A stretch of 64,000 nt of DNA from the IMG/VR virus record IMGVR_UViG_3300033571_022897, positions 1 to 64,000 of that record, one strand, 5' to 3'. How positions within the stretch are numbered: position 1 is the stretch's first letter; the number at the start of each line of letters is the position of its first letter. This document shows, one piece after another, positions 43,306 through 51,753 of the stretch. A program made the position numbers and the translations under genes. Source of the stretch: a virus. The notes below the pieces were generated by a model. It was not told the origin of the DNA. It made no database searches and worked only from the letters and a program-made list of their open reading frames with translations.

Positions 43306-43702
43306 AGGCACACCTGATAGCGCAGGAATCGATCTGTACATTCCTAAGGACTACACTAATAAGCCAATAACCATCGAACCGGGAGAGTCACTATTCATTC
43401 CCAGCGGCATAAAAGCACATGTTCCAAAAGGACACGCATGGGTCGCTATGAATAAGAGCGGAGTAGCTGTGAAACAGGGTCTATCGGTAGGAGCGCAAGT
43501 TGTGGATGCCGATTACGATGGAGAAATACATATTCACGTGTTCAATTTCTCCGATATACCCCAAGAGATTCAGCCCGAACAAAAGATAATTCAAATGTTA
43601 CTTTTGCCCGTAAACTTCGAAAACATTGAAGAGGTGGAAGAACTTCCTGATAGGAAGACAGAGCGGGGTAGCGGAGGATTCGGAAGCACAGGATTACAAT
43701 AG
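43265..43702 (+). CDS. dut: dUTPase (deoxyuridine 5'-triphosphate nucleotidohydrolase)
   Basis: 145 residues with all five trimeric dUTPase motifs in order: DSAGIDLY at 18-25, NKSGVA near 64, GAQVVDADYDGEIHIHVFN near 77-95 with the catalytic Asp, PEQKIIQML, and RGSGGFGSTG near 133-142 (the P-loop-like C-terminal arm). It hydrolyses dUTP to dUMP and pyrophosphate, keeping uracil out of DNA and supplying dUMP. It is followed 2 bases later by dCMP deaminase. Confidence 0.95.
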   Translation: MKIKKIRQVKTPTRGTPDSAGIDLYIPKDYTNKPITIEPGESLFIPSGIKAHVPKGHAWVAMNKSGVAVKQGLSVGAQVVDADYDGEIHIHVFNFSDIPQEIQPEQKIIQMLLLPVNFENIEEVEELPDRKTERGSGGFGSTGLQ

Positions 43703-43704
43703 TC

Positions 43705-44184
43705 ATGGGAAGAGAAGAGACCATACACATCTTAGAGGAAAGAACTAGGCAAAAATTGTCTAAGCTTGATGCTGTATACGTTAACATAGCAAAAGAAGTG
43801 GGATCTCTTTCTAATTGTGAAAGAAGTAAAGTCGGCGCCATACTTGTAAAAGACGGTAACATAATATCCATGGGGTATAATGGAACTCCCAAGGGTTTTG
43901 ATAATTGCTGTGAAGACGTCGTAGTAGTCGATGGAGAGAGTAAACTTGTTACTAAAAAGGAAGTGCTGCATGCGGAAATGAATGCAGTTTTAAAAGCAGC
44001 GAGAACCGGAAATTCAGTCGAAGGATCTACGCTGTACATAACTCTTGCGCCTTGCATAGATTGCTCGAAATATCTATTGCAATCGGGAATACGAAGAGTT
44101 GTATATTTGGAAGAGTATAGGGACAATAGCGGAGTTACGCTGTTGGGTAATTACATAAAAGTAGAAAAGTATGATGTTAAGTAA
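43705..44184 (+). CDS. dCMP deaminase
   Basis: 159 residues. HAEMNAV at 89-95 and APCIDCSKYL at 115-124 supply the zinc ligands His89, Cys117 and Cys120 and the catalytic Glu91. SKVGAILVKDGNIISMGYNG is the preceding substrate strand. It converts dCMP to dUMP. The C-terminus overlaps the thymidylate-synthase-family gene by 14 bases, so the two are translationally linked and act on the same pool. Confidence 0.93.
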   Translation: MGREETIHILEERTRQKLSKLDAVYVNIAKEVGSLSNCERSKVGAILVKDGNIISMGYNGTPKGFDNCCEDVVVVDGESKLVTKKEVLHAEMNAVLKAARTGNSVEGSTLYITLAPCIDCSKYLLQSGIRRVVYLEEYRDNSGVTLLGNYIKVEKYDVK

Positions 44185-44806
44185 TGCAACAGAGGCGTTT
44201 GAATATTTGTACCACGATTTGAATACTCGAGGGGAGGATTTTGCTGGAACGAAGGCAAGATTCAATGCTTCATTCACCGTGTCAAACGTAGAAGATAACA
44301 TCATTGAAACTCCACAACGAGCTTTCAAAAAGAGTTACGCTGAATACGAATGGAACTGGTATCTTACGGGGAATAGAGACGCGAAAGAAATAGCTGAGCG
44401 TGCCAAAATATGGCAAAACATGATGGTTCCTGGTACTACAGAGGTTAATTCCAACTACGGGTATTTTTGGAAGTACAATGATCAGTTAGATAGAGTCATA
44501 AACGAGTTAAAGAACAATCCAAATACCCGCCGCGCCATAGTGGTTCATTATGATATCAATGAACTCGATAGGTACAAATACGATACACCGTGTAATGATG
44601 TATTGAACTTCTACGTTAAGGACGGAAAGTTAGAACTCACAGTCTTCGCTAGAAGCATAGATCTGTGGTTCGGATTCTGCAACGATTTCTATATATTTTC
44701 CAGACTCATGAAGATGGTATCTAAAGAAACAGGTTATGAGTTGGGAAACATGCATTGGTTCATTACGAATTTACATATATACGAAAGACACTACAACAAA
44801 CTATAA
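44171..44806 (+). CDS. Thymidylate synthase-family pyrimidine (probably dCMP) hydroxymethylase
   Basis: 211 residues. The nucleophile is Cys in DTPCNDVLNFYVKDGKL. The phosphate-binding ARSIDLWFGFCND and NLHIYERH (His and Tyr that hold the sugar) also match the ThyA fold. Ungapped against E. coli ThyA, the residue equivalent to Asn177, which reads uracil, is Asp here. That change is known in T4 dCMP hydroxymethylase and favours cytosine. His147 is Asn. The C-terminal segment that closes the synthase active site is missing. Making 5-hydroxymethyl-dCMP is therefore more likely than dTMP. It could still be an unusual ThyA. Confidence 0.7.
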   Translation: MMLSNATEAFEYLYHDLNTRGEDFAGTKARFNASFTVSNVEDNIIETPQRAFKKSYAEYEWNWYLTGNRDAKEIAERAKIWQNMMVPGTTEVNSNYGYFWKYNDQLDRVINELKNNPNTRRAIVVHYDINELDRYKYDTPCNDVLNFYVKDGKLELTVFARSIDLWFGFCNDFYIFSRLMKMVSKETGYELGNMHWFITNLHIYERHYNKL

Positions 44807-44807
44807 C

Positions 44808-45134
44808 ATGCAATTTACAGAAGTTAAGTGCGTCATGGGCGCAGAAGATTACAACTTAAAATTGGGGCATCTATACTTGGCCGAGGTTACCAAAAACGGA
44901 CACTATAAACTTTTAGAAACTTCACCACCGGAACCGTACAATTGTTTTCACAAGGAACGATTTGAACCCACTGGAAAGGTATATAGTTACGAAGAGATCT
45001 TCGGTACGTATGAAGAATATTATTATGATCACTCGAAAGGATTTTGCGAAGAATGCGAGGATTATTTCGTATATTTAAATAGTTTAAAAGCAAAACACAA
45101 AGACAATGGAGACACCAATGAAAGCCAATCTTAA
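44808..45134 (+). CDS. Hypothetical protein
   Basis: 108 residues from ATG 44808, one base after the upstream stop. The frame remains open 72 bases upstream inside the previous gene, but the ATG next to the stop is preferred. It reads AEDYNLKLGHLYLAEVTKNG, then KVYSYEEIFGTYEEYYY and FCEECEDYFVYL, an acidic, tyrosine-rich alpha/beta protein. No family is recognised. Its end overlaps the zinc-ribbon gene by 29 bases. Confidence 0.45.
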   Translation: MQFTEVKCVMGAEDYNLKLGHLYLAEVTKNGHYKLLETSPPEPYNCFHKERFEPTGKVYSYEEIFGTYEEYYYDHSKGFCEECEDYFVYLNSLKAKHKDNGDTNESQS

Positions 45135-45345
45135 TATCACTCTGGACAAGACTACACCCATGTCTTGTGACGAGTGCGGCTCAAACGTATTTCACGAGGT
45201 GGTTATGATTAGGAAAGCATCAAAGTTCCTTATCGGTTCTGCCCAAGATGCCCTTATCCCGATACCTATTTTCGCATGCGCTAAGTGTAACCACGTAAAC
45301 AACGATCTGTACCCTCCTGACATGAAGAAGGAGATGGAGGGTTGA
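45106..45345 (+). CDS. Small zinc-ribbon protein
   Basis: 79 residues from ATG 45106, with a second in-frame ATG at 45118. Two CxxC pairs, MSCDECGSNVF and FACAKCNHVNND, form a probable zinc ribbon around a hydrophobic strand ASKFLIGSAQDALIPIP. Proteins of this layout are frequent in T4-like phages but their role is unknown; transcription or translation contacts are possible. It lies 3 bases before the nuclease gene. Confidence 0.6.
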   Translation: METPMKANLNITLDKTTPMSCDECGSNVFHEVVMIRKASKFLIGSAQDALIPIPIFACAKCNHVNNDLYPPDMKKEMEG

Positions 45346-45348
45346 GTT

Positions 45349-46254
45349 GTGGAAAAGAAGCCTATAGAGATTAATCACGCTTACCAAAAAAGCGTATCGT
45401 ACAGTCAATTGTCCATGTATACGAATTGTCAGTATTCGTGGTACCTGGCTTACGTCAAGAAGAAAAAGGTATTCAAACCAGGAATTCACCTTCTTTACGG
45501 TACATCGTTACACGAGACTCTGCAAAATTACTTGCATGTCATGTACAACGAATCTATCAAGGCGGCCGACGAAATCGATTTAAGCGCATATTTAGAAGAT
45601 AGGATGATAGCCAATTATAAGGCTGATCTGGAAAATAACGACAAACAACACTATTGTACCAAAGAGGAATTCAAGGAGTTTTTAGAGGACGGAGTTGCCT
45701 CTTTAGAGTGGTTCAAAAAGAATCGTGGCAAATACTTCTCTAGAAAAGACACAGAGCTCGTAGGCATAGAAATACCCATCTTACAATCCGTAACCGACTA
45801 TTCTCCCAATGTTCTCATTCAGGGTTATATCGACTTTATACTTTATCACAAGGATACCGATAGTTATACTATTTTTGATATCAAAACGTCTACGCGAGGC
45901 TGGAAGGACAAAGAGAAGAAGGACGCTACGAAGCTCAGTCAGATCCTCATCTACAAACACTTTTACTCTAAGGCCCTCAACATCCCAGAGGAAAAGATCG
46001 ATGTCAAGTTTTTCATAGTCAAGAGAAAGATCTTCGAATCCACGGAGTTCAAGGTTTCAAGGATCCAAGAGTTTGTTCCTGCTAACAAGACTAAAAAAGT
46101 AAAGGAAGCTTACACGAGTTTGGAGAACTTTATCAAGGAGTGCTTCACTCCAGACGCTAAATACAACGAAGAGCGGGTGTATCCTAAAAATACAGACGCC
46201 TGTAAGTACTGCCCTTACAAAGATAAACCTGAGCTTTGCGATAGAAAGAACTAG
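45349..46254 (+). CDS. PD-(D/E)XK nuclease, Cas4/AddB-like with possible Fe-S cluster
   Basis: 301 residues from GTG. SVSYSQLSMYTNCQYSWYL at the N-terminus, GTSLHETLQNYL near 52-63, then QGYIDFILY and IFDIKTS give the RecB-family nuclease core (Asp in YIDF, Asp and Lys in FDIKTS). Four cysteines, Cys27 and Cys285, Cys288 and Cys297 (CKYC then C at +9), are placed as in Cas4 and AddB, where they bind a 4Fe-4S cluster. Likely a DNA end-processing nuclease in recombination. No Cas gene or CRISPR array is near. Confidence 0.8.
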   Translation: MEKKPIEINHAYQKSVSYSQLSMYTNCQYSWYLAYVKKKKVFKPGIHLLYGTSLHETLQNYLHVMYNESIKAADEIDLSAYLEDRMIANYKADLENNDKQHYCTKEEFKEFLEDGVASLEWFKKNRGKYFSRKDTELVGIEIPILQSVTDYSPNVLIQGYIDFILYHKDTDSYTIFDIKTSTRGWKDKEKKDATKLSQILIYKHFYSKALNIPEEKIDVKFFIVKRKIFESTEFKVSRIQEFVPANKTKKVKEAYTSLENFIKECFTPDAKYNEERVYPKNTDACKYCPYKDKPELCDRKN

Positions 46255-46274
46255 TGTATTTCCACATTTACATA

Positions 46275-46282
46275 TATTTATA
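46275..46282 (+). promoter_or_regulatory. TATTTATA promoter-like element at the start of the glycan region
   Basis: In the context ACATATATTTATAATAAAG; ends 17 bases before the ATG at 46300. No further copy lies between here and the end of the window, so the whole glycan operon may be read from this point. Confidence 0.5.
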
Positions 46283-46299
46283 ATAAAGATAATGTAAAT

Positions 46300-46521
46300 A
46301 TGGAAAAGAAGTTCTCTACAACGACGGTTAAGATACCTGAAAAAATGTATCAAGACTACAAGATCATGAACGTGAGAGCGGACATGAATTTACAAGATCT
46401 AGTTCATAGATCTATGTATCTATACTTGACTGATGCAGATTTTAGGTATAAAATACACCAAACCTATTCAACTTATTATACAGGAAGCGATATAATGAAT
46501 GCGATAACAAACTTCAAATAG
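46300..46521 (+). CDS. Ribbon-helix-helix-like small protein
   Basis: 73 residues. STTTVKIPEKMYQDYKIMNV followed by NLQDLVHRSMYLYLTD matches the strand-helix-helix pattern of MetJ/Arc-type DNA-binding proteins (alternating Thr/Val/Ile strand, then two helices). The tail is Tyr/Thr-rich. As the first gene after a promoter-like element and 2 bases before the glycosyltransferase start, it may regulate the glycan operon. Function is inference. Confidence 0.55.
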   Translation: MEKKFSTTTVKIPEKMYQDYKIMNVRADMNLQDLVHRSMYLYLTDADFRYKIHQTYSTYYTGSDIMNAITNFK

Positions 46522-46523
46522 TT

Positions 46524-47969
46524 ATGGAAAATATCAAAGAGGGTTATATTCCAAAAACCGACAGAAAGAAAATACTGTTGATGTGCGACGATATTAGAAT
46601 GCACTCAGGCATAGCCACAATGGCAAGAGAAATAGTTTTAGGTACTTCTCACAGATTCAATTGGGTAAATTTAGGCGCCGCAATAAATCATCCAGAGATG
46701 GGTAAGAAATTAGACCTTTGTGATGACACAAGCAAACACGCTGGAATACCCGATTCAAGTGTATACGTGTATCCCTCCAATGGATACGGAACTATTGAGA
46801 TCGTTAGGCAGCTTATCAACGATGAAAAGCCGGATGCAATAATGATATTCACCGATCCCAGGTATTGGGTGTGGTTTTTTCAGATGGAGAACGAAGTACG
46901 AAAACACATTCCAGTTTTTTACTTATCTATTTGGGACGATTATCCTGCTCCTAATTATAATAAATCATATTATGATTCTTGCGATCTTTTAATGTCCATT
47001 TCAAAACAAACAGAGAATATTCACAAGCTTGTTTTGGGGGATAGAGCTAAGGATAAGATTATAACTTATGTTCCTCACGGAATAAATCATAGGAGTTTTT
47101 ACCCGATAACCGAAGACTCTCACGAAACACTGGCACTTCAAGAATTTAAGAAAAATGTTTTTGGTAAAGACACGCCAGAATTCGTGGTATTCTATAACTC
47201 AAGAAATATCAGGCGGAAGTGTACTTCTGATTTGATATTTGCATACTCTGTGTTCTGTGATATGATAGGAAAAGAGAAAGCATCAAAATGCGCGCTTCTT
47301 CTACACACACAAAAAGCTGACGAAAACGGCACCAATCTTCAAGCCGTAGTAGATCTCGTATGCGATCCAGAGTATCAAAAAGTGTATTTCTCAGAGAGCG
47401 CTATAGGCGTAAATCTAATGAATATGCTTTACAACTTAGCAGATGTGACTGCGCTTATATCTTCTAACGAAGGTTGGGGGCTTTCTTTGACAGAGTCAAT
47501 GATGGCCGGAAGAATGATCATCGCTAACGTAACTGGTGGTATGCAGGATCAAATGAGATTCGAAGATGAAAACGGGGATTGGATAAAGTTCGATGACAAC
47601 TTCCCCTCTAACCACACTGGAAAGTACAAGAATTGCGGAGAATGGGCTGTACCCGTATTCCCCTCCAACATCAGTGTAGTAGGATCTATACCCACGCCGT
47701 ATATATACGACGATCGCTGCGACTTTAGAGATGTTGCAAAAGCAATAAAAGAGGTTTATGACATGCCTAAAGAAGAGAGACTAGCAAGGGGAGAAAAGGG
47801 CAGGGAATGGGTTTTATCTGATGAGTCTATGATGAGCGCTGACAATATGTCTAAGAACGTAATAAACTCAATTGAAGAGTGCTTTAATAAGTTCGAACCT
47901 AAATCCTATGAACTTATAAAAATAGAAAAATTGCCTCGTAAGAAAATCACACATAAACTAATTTACTGA
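46524..47969 (+). CDS. GT-B glycosyltransferase (GT4-like)
   Basis: 481 residues. The N-terminal domain begins KILLMCDDIRMHSGIATMAR (glycine-rich first loop), VPHGINHRSFYPI marks the domain link, and SSNEGWGLSLTESMMAGRMIIANVTGG (split here: SSNEGWGLSLTESM and AGRMIIANVTGG, around 313-340) is the GT4 donor site with the E-x7-E-like Glu pair. It transfers a sugar from a nucleotide donor onto a glycan or protein. It pairs with the following gene of the same class. Confidence 0.8.
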   Translation: MENIKEGYIPKTDRKKILLMCDDIRMHSGIATMAREIVLGTSHRFNWVNLGAAINHPEMGKKLDLCDDTSKHAGIPDSSVYVYPSNGYGTIEIVRQLINDEKPDAIMIFTDPRYWVWFFQMENEVRKHIPVFYLSIWDDYPAPNYNKSYYDSCDLLMSISKQTENIHKLVLGDRAKDKIITYVPHGINHRSFYPITEDSHETLALQEFKKNVFGKDTPEFVVFYNSRNIRRKCTSDLIFAYSVFCDMIGKEKASKCALLLHTQKADENGTNLQAVVDLVCDPEYQKVYFSESAIGVNLMNMLYNLADVTALISSNEGWGLSLTESMMAGRMIIANVTGGMQDQMRFEDENGDWIKFDDNFPSNHTGKYKNCGEWAVPVFPSNISVVGSIPTPYIYDDRCDFRDVAKAIKEVYDMPKEERLARGEKGREWVLSDESMMSADNMSKNVINSIEECFNKFEPKSYELIKIEKLPRKKITHKLIY

Positions 47970-47973
47970 TAAT

Positions 47974-49284
47974 ATGAAACCGTTGTGCGTTATATCGTGT
48001 CCAATAGACACATACTCAGGATACGGAAGCAGAAGCCGAGATTTCGTAAAAGCGCTTTACGAACTTAAGAAAGACGAATGGAACATTAAAGTCCTTTCAC
48101 AGAGGTGGGGAAACACCCCATGGAATTACATAAAGAACGAACTAAAGAACGATCAATATTGGGCTTTCTTAAAAGATGTTATCATACCCGGAAATCAATT
48201 GAATCAACAGCCTGATTATTGGTTTCAAATAACAGTGCCTAACGAATTTCAACCAATAGGCAAGTTATACAACGTCGGAGTTACTGCAGGAATAGAGTCA
48301 ACCATGTGCCATCCTACTTGGATAGATGGTATAAATAAAATGCCTCTGACCTTAGTGTCCTCCAATCACGCTAAGAACGTCATAAAGAATTCTGTCTTCC
48401 AAGAAAAGGATACAAATAATCCTGACATTGTGAAACGTGAAGTACGATGCGAAAAACCCGTAGAAGTTTTATTCGAAGGTTTGGATACAAACAAGTATTT
48501 TTACATAGAGCCTAAAGACTATCCCAAAACAAAACTAACCGAATCTTTAAATTCTATAGAAGAGAGTTTCAATTATCTGTTTGTTGGACATTGGTTGCAA
48601 GGGGCTCATGGCCACGATAGAAAGAATGTGGCAAGCATGATAAGAATGTTCTTAGAGACGTTTAAGAACCAGAAAAAGAAACCTGGTTTGATTTTGAAAA
48701 CTACTCGAGTATCTAATAGCGTAATGGACAGAGAAGACATATTGGAAAATATAGATCTTATAAGAAACTCTATAGACTCTAAAGATTTACCCAATATATA
48801 TCTTTTACACGGTGAGTTGAATGATGAAGACATGAATCTCATATACAACCACAATAAAGTAAAAGCCATGTTGTGTCTAACTCACGGAGAAGGCTACTGT
48901 CGTCCACTGTTAGAGTTCAGTATCACGAAGAAACCTATCATAGCCAGCGGATGGTCAGGTCATCTAGATTTCTTAAAACCCGAATTTAACTCTTTAATTC
49001 CCGGACAATTACAGAATTTGCATCCGAGTGTATTAGTGGATAACATTCTGATAAAGGAGTCGTCGTGGTTTTATCCAGATGAAACAGCAAGTAAAGCAGT
49101 TATGGAAGTTATGTTTGAGAAGTACGATAGATACCTAGAGAACGCTAAGAGACAGGCTTTTAGAAGTAAGACAGAATTTTCTATGGAAAATATGAAAGAC
49201 AAACTTAGACAATTCGTAGATGCTTTTCCTAAACCTATACCTTTACAGTTACCTAAACTTAAAAAGATCAATGTATCAAATTAA
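47974..49284 (+). CDS. GT-B glycosyltransferase (GT4-like), second
   Basis: 436 residues. It begins CVISCPIDTYSGYGSRSRDF, has VLFEGLDTNKYF at the domain link, NYLFVGHWLQGAHGHDRKN as the start of the C-terminal Rossmann domain, and LTHGEGYCRPLLEFSITKKP near 306-325 as the donor-binding segment with acidic residues. It is separate from but adjacent to the previous transferase, so they probably act in sequence on the same glycan. Confidence 0.8.
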   Translation: MKPLCVISCPIDTYSGYGSRSRDFVKALYELKKDEWNIKVLSQRWGNTPWNYIKNELKNDQYWAFLKDVIIPGNQLNQQPDYWFQITVPNEFQPIGKLYNVGVTAGIESTMCHPTWIDGINKMPLTLVSSNHAKNVIKNSVFQEKDTNNPDIVKREVRCEKPVEVLFEGLDTNKYFYIEPKDYPKTKLTESLNSIEESFNYLFVGHWLQGAHGHDRKNVASMIRMFLETFKNQKKKPGLILKTTRVSNSVMDREDILENIDLIRNSIDSKDLPNIYLLHGELNDEDMNLIYNHNKVKAMLCLTHGEGYCRPLLEFSITKKPIIASGWSGHLDFLKPEFNSLIPGQLQNLHPSVLVDNILIKESSWFYPDETASKAVMEVMFEKYDRYLENAKRQAFRSKTEFSMENMKDKLRQFVDAFPKPIPLQLPKLKKINVSN

Positions 49285-49290
49285 TCGTTT

Positions 49291-49515
49291 ATGTTAGATA
49301 AGATAAAAGAAATAGTACAAGCTTACGCTATCGCAATAAATCCCACAGAGGAGCAAAAGCGAATAGCCGAAGAAAGATTAAAGATTTGCATGACATGTGA
49401 AAATTGGGAAGAATCTCCCATAGCTAGATGCAAACTTTGCGGATGTTTAACTAAGGGAAAAGTGTTTTCTCCTAATGGACCTGATGCTTGCCCCATAAAA
49501 AAATGGACAGTATGA
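49291..49515 (+). CDS. Small Cys-rich (zinc-binding) protein
   Basis: 74 residues. CMTCENWEES, then CKLCGCLTKGKVFS and a terminal CPIKKW give at least six cysteines arranged as a treble-clef-like zinc site. Short proteins with this CxxC...CKLCGC...CP-x-x-KW order occur in phages and in bacterial glycan clusters, without known function. It overlaps the next start by ATGA. Confidence 0.55.
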   Translation: MLDKIKEIVQAYAIAINPTEEQKRIAEERLKICMTCENWEESPIARCKLCGCLTKGKVFSPNGPDACPIKKWTV

Positions 49516-49724
49516 ATAAAGAAACTTTAGAGAATTGGTTATTGGGATTCGTTGCAGCATGCGGAGAAAATCCCCCCACAAAAGAACAGTGGATGACCCT
49601 TGTAGAAGCAGTAAAGTCATTACATAAAAGGGACTCAGTGATCCATCCACCTTCGTGGACTTACACAGGAACTCACACGGTAAATCACGCGTCAAAAGAA
49701 GAAAAAAAAATATTGAATGACTAA
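49512..49724 (+). CDS. Small hypothetical protein
   Basis: 70 residues from ATG 49512, which overlaps the previous stop codon. An upstream in-frame start at 49488 would overlap the zinc-protein gene by 28 bases and is less likely. It reads LENWLLGFVAACGENPPTKE, then MTLVEAVKSLHKRDSVIHPP. No family is recognised. It overlaps the following gene by 8 bases. Confidence 0.45.
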   Translation: MNKETLENWLLGFVAACGENPPTKEQWMTLVEAVKSLHKRDSVIHPPSWTYTGTHTVNHASKEEKKILND

Positions 49725-50169
49725 GGATAACTTAATAGATTGCCCGCTTTGCTTAGAACAAGGTTCTTGTTATACTACAGCTATTAACGAGTTCAAAAAT
49801 TCGTATATGTGTTTGGGATGCGGATTTCAAACCAATGATTTTTTACAGGAGGAAGATAGTGAAACTGTCAACATGTACGAATCTGAATTGCCAAATCTGT
49901 ATAAAGATTTAAAGAGGCAAGATAACATTGGTAGAGTTTGGTTTCCAAGCGCAGTCAACATAGAAGATAAAGGAACGGTGTTTGCAAACGGAAAGACTGC
50001 TGATGAATGGCAATGGAGTGCTATAAAAAACATTCCATTAACTGAAGAAGATAGGAAAAAAGTAATCTTTAGAAATTCTAATAAGAATTACAAATCTGAT
50101 TCTACTTCAATGAAACACTTCGGAAAAGATTTTTTGTCTGCGTTAGAATATATTGGAGTAGAATTTTAG
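49717..50169 (+). CDS. Zinc-ribbon phage protein
   Basis: 150 residues. IDCPLCLEQGSCY and SYMCLGCGFQTND form a zinc ribbon at the N-terminus. The rest is VWFPSAVNIEDKGTVFANGK, then EWQWSAIKNIPL. This pattern is seen in small conserved proteins of T4-like phages of unknown role. It is 4 bases from the next glycosyltransferase gene. Confidence 0.5.
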   Translation: MTKDNLIDCPLCLEQGSCYTTAINEFKNSYMCLGCGFQTNDFLQEEDSETVNMYESELPNLYKDLKRQDNIGRVWFPSAVNIEDKGTVFANGKTADEWQWSAIKNIPLTEEDRKKVIFRNSNKNYKSDSTSMKHFGKDFLSALEYIGVEF

Positions 50170-50173
50170 TAGC

Positions 50174-50791
50174 ATGAAAATAAGTTACGCCATTCCTGTA
50201 TGTAACGAATTCGCGGAGTTAGATAGACTTTTGAATGGGATTATTTCTCACGCTGAAGGTCCCTACGAAATAGTGGTTCAATGCGATCAAGGCAATACAA
50301 CAGACGAAGTGCGTAACGTATTACAAAAATACGAAAATAAAATTAAGGTTGTTGAATTTCCTCTAAATCAAGACTTTGCCTCTTTTAAAAATAACTTAAA
50401 GAAGAACTGTTCTGGGGATTGGATAATCCAAATTGATGCTGACGAGGAACTCACGCAAATGTTTCTAGAGAACGTGCACAACATATTAGACTCCAATCCA
50501 GAAGTAGAAGTGTTCTTTTTACCTAGAATAAATACAGTGGAAGGATTAACAGATCATCACATAGCTAAGTGGAGATGGCGTGTTGATGAATTGGGCAGAA
50601 TAAATTTCCCTGATTGGCAAACCAGAATACTTAAGAACCTTCCCAAAATTCAATGGAAAAACAAGGTTCACGAAGTTTTAAGCGGTTATACCAATTACAC
50701 GCACTTCCCTACCGATGATGAGTTGTGCATCATACATCGAAAAACTATAGATAGACAGGAAAAACAAAATGAATCCTATTCAAAGATATGA
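50174..50791 (+). CDS. GT2 family glycosyltransferase
   Basis: 205 residues. MKISYAIPVCNEFAELDRLL (GT-A start), VVQCDQGNTTDEVRN, DWIIQIDADEELT near 92-104 (DxD-type metal site), then a short acceptor half with RIWQTR-like FPDWQTRILKN and VHEVLSGY. Small GT2 enzymes like this (WaaE-like) add one sugar to lipid- or protein-linked glycans. Its last 4 bases overlap the GDP-mannose dehydratase gene, opening the sugar-nucleotide section. Confidence 0.82.
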   Translation: MKISYAIPVCNEFAELDRLLNGIISHAEGPYEIVVQCDQGNTTDEVRNVLQKYENKIKVVEFPLNQDFASFKNNLKKNCSGDWIIQIDADEELTQMFLENVHNILDSNPEVEVFFLPRINTVEGLTDHHIAKWRWRVDELGRINFPDWQTRILKNLPKIQWKNKVHEVLSGYTNYTHFPTDDELCIIHRKTIDRQEKQNESYSKI

Positions 50792-51753
50792 AAACCGCTC
50801 TTATAACAGGAATAAACGGTCAGGACGGATCATATCTAGCTGAACATCTATTGGATTTGGGGTACGAAGTTCATGGTATACTCAAAAGAAATTCTGTAGC
50901 TGAGAATCAAACCGCAAGATTGGATTCTATTTACGATAGACTTAAACTCCAATACGCAGATCTAACTGACATATCTTCCCTTTATCGAGTAATCAATAAG
51001 GTTAAACCTCACGAAATATATAATCTAGCAGCCCAATCTCACGTGAGGATATCATTCGATCAACCCCTATATACGGCACATTCTACAGGATTGGGAGCTT
51101 TGAATCTTTTAGAGGCCGTAAAAGAGGCAGACACAAACATAAAAGTTTATCAAGCCTCTTCGTCAGAGATGTTTGGAAATAGCATAGATCCTGACGGATA
51201 CCAAAGAGAAACCACTGCCATGAACCCAGTGTCTCCTTACGGTTGCGCTAAGGTATTCGCTTACAACATATCTAGAAACTACAGGAACTCTTACGGTATG
51301 TTTGTGTCTAACGGCATACTGTTCAATCACGAGTCTCCAAGAAGGGGAACTAACTTCGTTACAAACAAGATCTGCAAAGAGGCAGTAAAAATAAAATTAC
51401 GCATTTCGGATAAACTTTCATTGGGTAATCTAGACGCATCCAGAGACTGGGGTCACGCCAAGGATTATGTCAAAGCAATGCATTTGATCCTGCAATTGGA
51501 TAAACCAGACGATTTTGTATGCGCAACAGGACAGTCCCACACAGTTAGAGATTTGTGCGAATTTGCCTTCTCTGAATTGGGATTGGACTATAGAAACTAC
51601 GTTGTGCAGGAAGAGAAGTACCTTAGACCAGAAGAATTGAATTTCTTAAAGGGGGATTCCTCAAAATTAAAAGCTGCAACCGGTTGGACACTCGAGTATT
51701 CTTTTGAACAAATGATACGAGAAATGTTAAATTATTGGCTACGTAAAGTATGA
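50788..51753 (+). CDS. gmd: GDP-mannose 4,6-dehydratase
   Basis: 321 residues, extended SDR. NADP site GINGQDGSYL at 8-17; LKRNSVAENQTARL; NLAAQSHVRISFDQP; SSEMFGN; active-site Tyr151 and Lys155 in SPYGCAK; FNHESPRRGTNFVTNKI split as NHESPRRG and NFVTNKI. These residues are specific for GMD, which turns GDP-D-mannose into GDP-4-keto-6-deoxymannose, the common precursor of GDP-L-fucose, GDP-rhamnose, perosamine and colitose. The fucose synthase follows with a 4-base overlap. Confidence 0.95.
   Translation: MKTALITGINGQDGSYLAEHLLDLGYEVHGILKRNSVAENQTARLDSIYDRLKLQYADLTDISSLYRVINKVKPHEIYNLAAQSHVRISFDQPLYTAHSTGLGALNLLEAVKEADTNIKVYQASSSEMFGNSIDPDGYQRETTAMNPVSPYGCAKVFAYNISRNYRNSYGMFVSNGILFNHESPRRGTNFVTNKICKEAVKIKLRISDKLSLGNLDASRDWGHAKDYVKAMHLILQLDKPDDFVCATGQSHTVRDLCEFAFSELGLDYRNYVVQEEKYLRPEELNFLKGDSSKLKAATGWTLEYSFEQMIREMLNYWLRKV

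Noticed and set aside
44171-44806. Standard thymidylate synthase call
   Set aside because: The uracil-reading Asn is Asp and the C-terminal closing segment is absent, so the hydroxymethylase call is preferred, though not proven.
45349-46254. Cas4 as part of a CRISPR-Cas system
   Set aside because: No direct repeats with spacers and no other cas-like genes occur in the window; the nuclease is better regarded as a RecB-family phage enzyme.
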